Assembly (NCBI GenBank): GCA_934663885.1
Contig: CAKUKW010000026.1
Span: 1-15,369 of the forward strand
DNA: 15,369 nucleotides
Direction: 5' to 3'
DNA from: an uncultured Tidjanibacter sp.
GTDB taxonomy: Bacteria; Bacteroidota; Bacteroidia; Bacteroidales; Rikenellaceae
Translations under genes and position numbers: made by a program
The notes under the pieces: generated by a model
What the model was told of the DNA's origin: nothing
Database searches by the model: none
The model's input: only the letters and a program-made list of their open reading frames with translations
In this document: positions 5,454-11,129 of the stretch, in pieces
Layout of the letters: the number at the start of each line of letters is the position of its first letter
How positions within the stretch are numbered: the stretch's first letter is position 1

Positions 5454-5476
5454 ACCGGGACGGCAATGCCGGCGGT
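5454..5476 (+). repeat. Intergenic GC hairpin (copy 4, degenerate)
   Basis: CGGC (5461-5464) pairs with GCCG (5468-5471) over the loop AAT, with outer pairing ACCG (5454-5457) to CGGT (5473-5476). It follows the small gene ending at 5436 and starts ACCGGGACGG, close to the opening of copies 1-3. The similarity is looser, so membership in the family is tentative. Confidence 0.4.
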
Positions 5477-5540
5477 GTACAGGCACCCTGAACACTGCAA
5501 TAAATAAACCGCCCGCTTCCGGCAACCCGCTATAATGCCA

Positions 5541-5573
5541 ATTAGCCGGACAGCAAGATGCCATCCGGCTAAT
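5541..5573. terminator. Probable bidirectional terminator between the accessory and tra operons
   Basis: ATTAGCCGGA (5541-5550) and TCCGGCTAAT (5564-5573) form a perfect 10-bp stem with a 13-nt loop; ATTTTG follows on the plus strand. It lies where the plus-strand accessory genes (last stop 5436) and the minus-strand operon (last stop 5621) converge. The T run is short, so termination may be partial. Confidence 0.6.
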
Positions 5574-5620
5574 ATTTTGAAAATAAGGCTCTTTTACCCG
5601 GTATATCTCAATCGAGGCGT

Positions 5621-6019
5621 TTACGGAAACGAAAACATCAGACCCAGCCGGGCAAGCGCTTCCAGTTTCTTCCAGTACACCGCCCAATATTCATTGTCCT
5701 TTGACGGCCGGTTGATTGGATTGCCGGCATCATTGTACAGCCAAAACTGCCGGATATTACCCTTTTCATCACGTCTGATGCTTGTTTCGTCATACCCGGT
5801 CAGTTCCATAATAAAGCGGTCGGAAAGCCCCCAATACCTGTTCGCAATGGGCAACTTATGCAATCCCTTTACAGGCTCATCGGTATTAAAGCCTATCGGC
5901 TTTCCTTCGCGGTTGAACAGCGTCCATTTGTCGTTCTCATCCCTTACCATGCCGTAAGGCAGGTTTATTCTGAAAAAATCTGATAACATAATCAAAGTGT
6001 TTAAGTAATTTACATTCAT
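5621..6019 (-). CDS. Hypothetical protein at the tail of the tra operon (132 or 122 aa)
   Basis: The longest frame starts at ATG 6019 (MNVNYLNTLI); a second ATG at 5989 gives 122 residues beginning MLSDFFRINLPYGMVRDEND and is perhaps the better start. That is because a terminator stem ends only four bases before the first ATG. The protein is soluble with many aromatic and charged residues. It contains two similar-looking strand-turn segments, DKWTLFNREGKPIGFNT and QFWLYNDAGNPINRPSKDNE, which read like a small internal repeat of a W/F-x-L-(F/Y)-N-x-x-G-x-P-I motif. I know of similar uncharacterised proteins in Bacteroides elements but no function. Composition is more AT-rich than in the tra genes. 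Confidence 0.7.
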   Translation of the reverse strand: MNVNYLNTLIMLSDFFRINLPYGMVRDENDKWTLFNREGKPIGFNTDEPVKGLHKLPIANRYWGLSDRFIMELTGYDETSIRRDEKGNIRQFWLYNDAGNPINRPSKDNEYWAVYWKKLEALARLGLMFSFP

Positions 6020-6022
6020 AAA

Positions 6023-6057
6023 AATAAACCGTCAGCTTTTCAGCCGGACGGTTTATT
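6023..6057 (-). terminator. Rho-independent terminator after the methyltransferase-like gene
   Basis: An 11-bp perfect stem, AATAAACCGTC (6023-6033) with GACGGTTTATT (6047-6057), is followed on the minus strand by TTTATG. It begins six bases after the stop of the gene ending at 6063 and probably closes the tra transcript. Its distal arm abuts the upstream start codon of the next gene, so it might also control translation of that gene by read-through. Confidence 0.75.
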
Positions 6058-6062
6058 ATCGG

Positions 6063-6602
6063 TTATTCAAAGTCCTGATACATCCGGCTGCATTGTCCTT
6101 TTATGACTTTCAGTTCTTCGAAAATTATTTGTTTAGGTAAAAGGTTCCAGCAAAAATAACTTGACCCGAATGGTATCCTGTTATTGCAGTCGTACTGAAT
6201 CCGTTTGTCGAATAAGAGAAGCTGCAAATCGTTGTCTTTAAACAATTTGCCTGGAGCAGATTCGTTCAGCCAGAGATTAGACATTAACAGGGCAAATGGC
6301 TTGTTAAAAGTCAGGCACCGGTCAAATACTTTCTTTTTGTTGCTGAACGGCGGATTTGAAACAATTATATCCCAGCAGTCCGGCTCATAATGGAAAAAAT
6401 CCTGTCCTGTCCATATATGGGAGTATACAACCTCAAAACCGTTTTCTCTAAGTGCGGTAACAAATTCGCTGTTTTCGGTATCGAACGGACACCAAATTAT
6501 TTTACCCTCCGGTAGATATTTGAGTATCGGCAGGACAGCGTAATTCGGTGTATACTTTTCGTCGTTTACGCTCATACTTGCGTACCTTGAAAATCCTGCC
6601 AT
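6063..6602 (-). CDS. Methyltransferase-like protein with NPPF motif
   Basis: The 179-residue protein has a hallmark of amino-methyltransferases: DIIVSNPPFSNKK with NPPF at residues 83-86, the catalytic motif IV that binds the target amino group. Before it, IIWCPFDTENSEF (about 35-47) sits where the SAM-binding strand-loop would be but lacks a clear GxG. HIWTGQDFFHYEP then leads into motif IV, and ALLMSNLWLNES plus LLLFDKRIQY follow as later strands. At 179 residues it is short for a DNA methyltransferase and has no obvious target-recognition domain. Related phage and element proteins are annotated as adenine-specific methylases with little proof. It starts two bases after the traQ stop, so it is coupled to the tra operon, yet it is visibly AT-richer. 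It could protect transferred DNA from restriction, or could have lost activity. Confidence 0.7.
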   Translation of the reverse strand: MAGFSRYASMSVNDEKYTPNYAVLPILKYLPEGKIIWCPFDTENSEFVTALRENGFEVVYSHIWTGQDFFHYEPDCWDIIVSNPPFSNKKKVFDRCLTFNKPFALLMSNLWLNESAPGKLFKDNDLQLLLFDKRIQYDCNNRIPFGSSYFCWNLLPKQIIFEELKVIKGQCSRMYQDFE

Positions 6603-6604
6603 TA

Positions 6605-7060
6605 TTATTCTGTGTTTAATTCTTCCTCTCCGGAATTTTCACCGGAGAAAGAAAAGGATTTTTCAATTACCTGCCCGAAGCTGTCTTCGATAAAGACACT
6701 GATATTGGCCTGATCGCCGCTCAGCGAAGTGTAATAAAGCCGGAACTGCGTCCTGTCTAACGGGTACAGGTCATTGGGCAGGAACAGCGTACCATCGTCC
6801 ATTTTCAATATGCCCGACCCGTCGTACTGGAACATCCGGATAAAGAATTTCACATCGCTGTACTCGCCCTCCCGAACCAGCGTACACCGTATTTCGGCGG
6901 TCTGCCCGGCAGCCAGTTTCTTTTGTACGGGCATCGTTTCCAAATCGAAACTGTATGCCTGCTTGATTTCCAGTTCGTTCTCACAGGCGACACACATTAA
7001 TATAATGGCTGCTACCCATGCCGAGAGCGCCACAGCCCTTTTGAATGTTATCTTTTTCAT
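6605..7060 (-). CDS. traQ: Conjugative transposon protein TraQ (DUF3872), putative lipoprotein
   Basis: This 151-residue protein matches the TraQ/DUF3872 family by place and features. The N-terminus is a signal sequence (MKKITFKRAVALSAWVAAII) ending in MCVACENE, with Cys 26 a plausible lipidation site, so it is probably an envelope lipoprotein. The mature part is a beta-rich Ig-like fold: KKLAAGQTAEIRCTLVREGEY, VKFFIRMFQYDGSGIL, TQFRLYYTSL and ISVFIEDSFGQV read as successive strands. The C-terminus is acidic. It starts 15 bases after traO. In CTnDOT a primase gene (traP) lies between O and Q; here it is missing. The exact role in the mating apparatus is not known. Confidence 0.85.
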   Translation of the reverse strand: MKKITFKRAVALSAWVAAIILMCVACENELEIKQAYSFDLETMPVQKKLAAGQTAEIRCTLVREGEYSDVKFFIRMFQYDGSGILKMDDGTLFLPNDLYPLDRTQFRLYYTSLSGDQANISVFIEDSFGQVIEKSFSFSGENSGEEELNTE

Positions 7061-7075
7061 TTGTAGAATCTGTTT

Positions 7076-7660
7076 TTAATTTATCATAAAGCGGACGCCG
7101 ACGCCGAACTGCGTGTGGAAATGCCCGGTAGTCGTACCCCACAGGATACGCTCCCGCCCCGTCAACAGCAGGATCACCTTATCGGTCAGGTAGACATCCA
7201 CCTGAAGCGTAACCGCCCCGCCATAGAGAAAAGCATCCTTGTTGCGTATCGTTGAACCATCGAACAACAGCTTGTCGCCCCAATTCACCGTTTCGTACCC
7301 GGCCAGCGCCGAAGCGCCCAGATAGAAGAAAAAGGTTTTGGAACCGTCGGCCATGAACTTGTAGTAGTAGCCCCCCTCTCCGGTAAACTGCGCCACGGGA
7401 ATCCGCCCGTCTTTATAGGGATAATAGCGGCTGAGGTACTCCGCCCCGAACACCCATTTGTTGGCGTTCTTCGTGTAGGTTGCCATACCGGCCCCGAAGT
7501 AGTAGCCCGATTCGCCCAGGTTATCCGACGAGTGAACCCCGTCCGCCATGCCGCCCCGTATCTCCAGTCCACGCATCCCCGGCAGGGCGCGTTGGGCGTG
7601 CGCCCTGCCGCCCGTGACAAGGCACAACGCCAGCGTAAGAAACATAATCGCCTTTCTCAT
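7076..7660 (-). CDS. traO: Conjugative transposon protein TraO
   Basis: The 194-residue protein has a clear signal peptide (MRKAIMFLTLALCLVTGGRA, cleavage probably after AHA) and a mature domain of amphipathic beta strands rich in Gly, Tyr and Phe: GYYFGAGMATYTK, KWVFGAEYLSRYYP, GEGGYYYKFM, FFFYLGASALAGYE. It ends in FGVGVRFMIN, an outer-membrane-barrel-like terminal strand. This matches the TraO family of Bacteroides conjugative transposons, probably an outer-membrane component of the transfer apparatus. It starts one base after the traN stop, so the two are co-translated. Length is in the usual range. Confidence 0.92.
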   Translation of the reverse strand: MRKAIMFLTLALCLVTGGRAHAQRALPGMRGLEIRGGMADGVHSSDNLGESGYYFGAGMATYTKNANKWVFGAEYLSRYYPYKDGRIPVAQFTGEGGYYYKFMADGSKTFFFYLGASALAGYETVNWGDKLLFDGSTIRNKDAFLYGGAVTLQVDVYLTDKVILLLTGRERILWGTTTGHFHTQFGVGVRFMIN

Positions 7661-7661
7661 C

Positions 7662-8597
7662 TTATTTTACCTTTAGTTCGTTGATAACTTTGGCGCGGAC
7701 GAGATCGGCGTTCTCCACCGTAAAGGTCTGGTGCCGCCCGCCCTCTTTCTCGTACAGCTCCACAACCAGGTGCTTATCGTCCGGTATCGTGAACCTGGGC
7801 AGGGTGAACACCGTGCGCTCGCTCTTTTTGCCGCCGATGAGCGTTACGTTGTTATGCGCCCTCAGCGGCCATATCACCTGCTCCTGAATGGCGGTGCGCT
7901 TGGCGACCTTTTTATCCACGATTTTGAACGTGATATAATCCACGTCGAAAGGCACATTGGACGAGTTTTTCAGTTCCGTATGGAAATAGAGCAGCCCGTT
8001 ATGCGAATAAATGCCTTTGAGCAGGTGCTGTATGCCAAACCGCTTGCAGCCGATGTGCTTCACTTCCCGTTTGTCGTTCTTGTAGATAGACTTCATTATG
8101 AGTTTCACCAGCAGGGGCGATTCCTGCCCGAGTTCCTGCATATAGATGTCCATCGCGTTGTTCGGGCGGTTTACCGCTTCGCCGTCATGGATAAAGTCGG
8201 CCATCTCGATGGATAGCTTGCGGGGTTCGTCGGCATAACGGACATTAAAGGAGTAGTAAGCCCCGTCTTCGGTGATAACCGCCAGATTACTCTCGCGGCT
8301 GAAATCCCGCAGGGCGGCTTTTACCCGCAGCACGTTTTCCGTACCGTCGGCTTTGGCCGCCAGCAGATCCGCCGACCCCAGGTCTACGTAGCGGATGGCC
8401 GAGGGGAAGATGATGTGCACCGTTTTGGAGAACGTTACCTCCAGCGCATAGGGCGGTATCATCCGGTTGAACGTGAGCGGACGGGTCAGCCCGTCGAAAT
8501 AATCACCCTTTGAGGGGGAAGAAACGTTGTTGGTTTCCTGTGCGCCAGCCGCACATACAGTCGCCACGAAAGCGAACATCAAAAAGATTTTTTTCAT
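7662..8597 (-). CDS. traN: Conjugative transposon protein TraN (DUF4138, VirB9-like)
   Basis: This 311-residue secreted protein has a signal peptide (MKKIFLMFAFVATVCAAGAQ). The mature part opens with LEVTFSKTVHIIFPSAIRYVDLGS, the pattern shared with VirB9/TrbG N-terminal domains, where KTVHIIFP forms a strand of the outer-membrane core complex. The C-terminal half (KRFGIQHLLKGIYSHNGLLYFHTELKNSSNVPFDVDYITF) is typical of TraN/DUF4138. It should join TraM (VirB10-like) in the periplasm-to-outer-membrane core. Unlike the other tra junctions, it is separated from traM by 243 bases holding repeats. Confidence 0.93.
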   Translation of the reverse strand: MKKIFLMFAFVATVCAAGAQETNNVSSPSKGDYFDGLTRPLTFNRMIPPYALEVTFSKTVHIIFPSAIRYVDLGSADLLAAKADGTENVLRVKAALRDFSRESNLAVITEDGAYYSFNVRYADEPRKLSIEMADFIHDGEAVNRPNNAMDIYMQELGQESPLLVKLIMKSIYKNDKREVKHIGCKRFGIQHLLKGIYSHNGLLYFHTELKNSSNVPFDVDYITFKIVDKKVAKRTAIQEQVIWPLRAHNNVTLIGGKKSERTVFTLPRFTIPDDKHLVVELYEKEGGRHQTFTVENADLVRAKVINELKVK

Positions 8598-8638
8598 TAC
8601 TCGTTTTTTTAGTGTTTATAAATCGGATTTTTAGTGGT

Positions 8639-8667
8639 CTGTGGCTCCGGCCACACCGCAGCCACAG
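8639..8667. repeat. Two mutually exclusive hairpins before traN
   Basis: CTGTGGCT (8639-8646) can pair with AGCCACAG (8660-8667). Alternatively TGTGGC (8640-8645) pairs with the nearer GCCACA (8650-8655) over a 4-nt loop. The two foldings exclude each other. The element lies about 40-70 bases before the traN start in the tra transcript and may set translation or processing there; no T run follows on the minus strand. Confidence 0.45.
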
Positions 8668-8686
8668 GTTGTTTTATTATTATGTG

Positions 8687-8833
8687 CCATTCAAAAAAGG
8701 AATTACCAAGCTAAGTAAGCGCAGAAAACAAGGTTTCTTCGAGTCGCTGACAAGGCAATGTCGAGTCAGCGACAAGACGACCACGAGTCAGCGACAAGAG
8801 AAACAAACTTCATTGATAACTATTTTTGAATGG
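8687..8833. repeat. 147-bp segment bounded by an 11-bp perfect inverted repeat (traM-traN gap)
   Basis: CCATTCAAAAA (8687-8697) and TTTTTGAATGG (8823-8833) are perfect reverse complements. They enclose the 22-bp repeat array and nothing resembling a gene. The right arm lies eight bases past the traM stop. The form is that of a miniature inverted-repeat element, or of a long stem closing an RNA domain in the tra transcript. I see no clear target-site duplication (flanks TATGTG and TACCAT). A search for further copies would decide. Confidence 0.55.
8740..8798. repeat. 22-bp-period direct repeats, 15-bp constant and 7-bp variable part
   Basis: CGAGTCGCTGACAAG (8740-8754), CGAGTCAGCGACAAG (8762-8776) and the same 15-mer again (8784-8798) lie exactly 22 bp apart, separated by unrelated 7-mers. 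The first copy differs in its core: GTCGCTGAC is the exact inverse of GTCAGCGAC, so copy 1 can pair with copy 2 or 3. The 4-mer CAAG recurs at 8707, 8729, 8751, 8773 and 8795, suggesting two further decayed units. The strict spacing of about two helical turns suggests a protein-binding array. Confidence 0.85.
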
Positions 8834-8840
8834 TACCATG

Positions 8841-10202
8841 CTATTTCATCGGGGGAAGCAACAGCACCTGATAGCCTGCCTTTAGCGTAATCTTCACCGC
8901 CCGCATCTTCTTACTCACATATTGCGAGGCCCCCTGTATGGCGCTTCGCCCCAGGTCGGCCAGCAGTTGCGAGGCGGCATCGTCGGTGATGGTGATACTG
9001 CTGCCCATTCCCGAACCCATATTGGCGGCAATCTCCCTGACGGCGTTGATTTCCTCCGACCCCGGAACGGAAATACCCTCCCCGCCGTCGAGGTCATAGA
9101 CCATCAGTTCAACAGGGATAACATTTCCGGCGTGCTGTATGGCGCTTACAGTTATTACCATACGTTCGCCATTTATACGCGCCGCGCCCGTTACTACCGT
9201 ATTTTCGGGGATGCAGTGGCTGCCCGCCTGCATCGGTTCCAGCAGCCGCAACCCGACTTCCTGACCGTCGGTAACCGTTGCCGTCCGGTAGATACACGCC
9301 CGGATGCTGTTCCGCTCCTGCGCCTGTTCATCCCCGGCAGCCGTGTTGAATCCCCAGTTGCGGGGTTTTACGAACTTTTCCATAAAGACCGAATCGGGCA
9401 TGGGCGCCGCCAGTAGCGATACCACATTGTGGCGCACCTGACGCACAGGCTGTACGGCTACCTTACCGCCCGAAGCCGCCGACGGCACCGCCGGGGTATC
9501 GCCCCCTGAATCCTGCTGTCCGCCGTTCATATAGCGGGCGGCAATCTGGTAGGACTTTTCGATAAGGGCCAGTTGTTCTTCTTCGGCGCTTTTGGCCTGC
9601 TGCTGTTCTTCCAACTGCCTTTCCAGTTCCTGAACACGCCATTGCAATTCCAACTGCGCCTGCTCATCTTCCTCCGTAGCGGGTTCTTCGTAGAAACTCC
9701 CCAACTGGCGGTTGATGTCCTCATAGGCGCTGGCCGACGACCGGAAAGCGTTACCGCCGCGCCGGGGAGCGTTGCTGTTTTCAAACAACTCCGGGTTATC
9801 GTAATACTCCACCGGCTTGGGAGCCATTTTTAACTGGCGTTCTTCGCGGGCCAGCCGTTCTTCTTCGGTTTCTTTCGTTTCGCCCAGCGAAAACGCGAAA
9901 TCCTGCAAGGAGCGCATTTTGTCCTGCTGTTTGCTCTGCATGGCTTCCTGAACGTAGGCTTCGCGCTTATCCGAAATAATGCCGCTTTCTTTGGGCGTGG
10001 GCAGTTCGGTATTGAAACCGTCCTTTTGCTGCTCTTCCTCGCTGTCTTTCGGAGCGAAGATGAGCCACATCGAGGCGGCGAACAGCAGGAACAGCAGCGG
10101 GAAAATCACCATTTTCTTACGCCTCTGCATTTGCTGCGGGGTGAGTTCCTTTTTCTCCCTCTCCGCCACGGGCTTTTCTTTATTCTGATTCTCTGTACTC
10201 AT
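8841..10202 (-). CDS. traM: Conjugative transposon protein TraM (VirB10-like)
   Basis: This 453-residue protein has a cytoplasmic N-terminus rich in Lys/Glu/Gln, a single membrane span at about residues 31-50 (MVIFPLLFLLFAASMWLIFA) and a long periplasmic region. A coiled coil runs about 178-217 (EDEQAQLELQWRVQELERQL, then EEQQQAK). The C-terminal domain from about 300 (CIYRTATVTDGQEVGLRLLE, IPENTVVTGAARINGERM, VYDLDGGEGISVPGSEE) resembles the VirB10/TrbI beta-barrel domain. It should span the inner membrane and reach the outer-membrane core with TraN. Its ATG lies within the end of traL, a 23-base overlap in another frame, so the two are probably translationally coupled. Length is normal for the family. 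Confidence 0.95.
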   Translation of the reverse strand: MSTENQNKEKPVAEREKKELTPQQMQRRKKMVIFPLLFLLFAASMWLIFAPKDSEEEQQKDGFNTELPTPKESGIISDKREAYVQEAMQSKQQDKMRSLQDFAFSLGETKETEEERLAREERQLKMAPKPVEYYDNPELFENSNAPRRGGNAFRSSASAYEDINRQLGSFYEEPATEEDEQAQLELQWRVQELERQLEEQQQAKSAEEEQLALIEKSYQIAARYMNGGQQDSGGDTPAVPSAASGGKVAVQPVRQVRHNVVSLLAAPMPDSVFMEKFVKPRNWGFNTAAGDEQAQERNSIRACIYRTATVTDGQEVGLRLLEPMQAGSHCIPENTVVTGAARINGERMVITVSAIQHAGNVIPVELMVYDLDGGEGISVPGSEEINAVREIAANMGSGMGSSITITDDAASQLLADLGRSAIQGASQYVSKKMRAVKITLKAGYQVLLLPPMK

Positions 10203-10476
10203 AATTAAAATCGTTTAGTTGTTTTACACTGTCCAATTGGTGTTCCTTACGCTGAAGCTCCCATTCCAGCCGTTCGATATGCTCTATCTGCATCCTTTTC
10301 CCCTCACCCTTGCCGAAGCGGTAGATGGAGGATATGGTGAAATAGAGGGAAAGCCCCGTAAAACCGAGAAACATCGTAAGGATCACTATTATTCGCTTGT
10401 CCGGGGTAATCTCCCCGCACATCCGGCGCAGACCGTCTTCAATCCAGTCGCCGATAGCATTCAGTTTCTTTCCCAT
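10180..10476 (-). CDS. traL: Conjugative transposon protein TraL (DUF3989)
   Basis: The 98-residue protein matches the DUF3989/TraL family by size and place. An amphipathic N-terminus (KKLNAIGDWIEDGLRRMCGE) is followed by one membrane span at about residues 29-50 (IIVILTMFLGFTGLSLYFTI), then a charged helix with coiled-coil character (RMQIEHIERLEWELQRKEHQ). It is probably a bitopic inner-membrane subunit of the mating apparatus; its precise job is unknown. It starts four bases after traK and overlaps traM by 23 bases. Confidence 0.9.
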   Translation of the reverse strand: MGKKLNAIGDWIEDGLRRMCGEITPDKRIIVILTMFLGFTGLSLYFTISSIYRFGKGEGKRMQIEHIERLEWELQRKEHQLDSVKQLNDFNYEYRESE

Positions 10477-10480
10477 AAAG

Positions 10481-11104
10481 CTATCTCGCTAATGTCCGCA
10501 GGTCGCGGTTTTCGATGATTTCAAACTTTTCCATCGTAAACCCGTGCGGATTGTTATCGCTCCTGACGGAGTTGATAAGGTTGCACCGGGTAACCAGCGA
10601 CCGTTCGGTGATATTGCTCTGGCGGATTATCATCTGCCGGGCGTAGGTCATGGCCCGGTAGGGATAAGCATTCATATCCAGCGCGACCGAATCTATCTGT
10701 ACCGTCTGGTTGATATTGCCGGAAACTATACGGTTGTAGTACCCCTTTTCCTGAAAATCCTGATAATACGCAAAGGCGCTCTTATCCACCAGAAACAACG
10801 CCCGGTTGATATTGGATTCGATGGCCGCCCGGTCGGGCGACAGGGTAAAAAAGAGTTCGTGAAACCGCCGGATATGTTCTTTGGCTTCCACCGGACGGTT
10901 CTGCGACAGGTCTTGCGAGAGCGCCAGCATAAGGCTTTTCCCCTCATCCAGAATGTAAATTTTCTGCCGTTGCGCTTCCGCGAACCGGTAGGACTTCACT
11001 ACGCTGAACACCGCCACCGCCGCACACAGGCAAAGGAACACGATGCCGAACAGCCTGATTTGCTTAAATGAACTTTCTATATTTTTTAATGATTTAAATT
11101 CCAT
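10481..11104 (-). CDS. traK: Conjugative transposon protein TraK (VirB8-like)
   Basis: I chose the ATG at 11104 (MEFKSLKNIESSFKQIRLFG), giving 207 residues; the only upstream option is a TTG three codons earlier. A short cytoplasmic segment precedes one membrane span (about residues 17-37, LFGIVFLCLCAAVAVFSVV) and a periplasmic domain of about 165 residues. The latter includes SLMLALSQDLSQNRPVEAKE, FAYYQDFQEKGYYNRIVSGN and the TERSLVTRCNLINSVRSDNN motif of Bacteroides TraK. The fold class and topology match VirB8, a bitopic inner-membrane scaffold that dimerises in the periplasm. It lies 25 bases after traJ and four before traL. Confidence 0.94.
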   Translation of the reverse strand: MEFKSLKNIESSFKQIRLFGIVFLCLCAAVAVFSVVKSYRFAEAQRQKIYILDEGKSLMLALSQDLSQNRPVEAKEHIRRFHELFFTLSPDRAAIESNINRALFLVDKSAFAYYQDFQEKGYYNRIVSGNINQTVQIDSVALDMNAYPYRAMTYARQMIIRQSNITERSLVTRCNLINSVRSDNNPHGFTMEKFEIIENRDLRTLAR

Positions 11105-11129
11105 GTCGTTCAATGATTATTAATGAATG

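Noticed and set aside
5535..5957. 140-codon plus-strand frame opposite the tra-tail protein
   Set aside because: It begins inside the terminator stem, runs against the minus-strand gene and shows no protein-like pattern.
7731..8216. 161-codon plus-strand frame opposite traN
   Set aside because: Antisense shadow of traN; composition is His/Arg/Val-rich as expected from reverse reading.
8740..8798. Possible CRISPR array (regularly spaced repeats)
   Set aside because: Repeats are 15 bp and spacers only 7 bp, copies are three, and no cas gene is nearby; this is not a CRISPR geometry.
11105..11113. TTG start for traK three codons upstream
   Set aside because: The ATG at 11104 begins the typical TraK N-terminus and needs no rare start codon.
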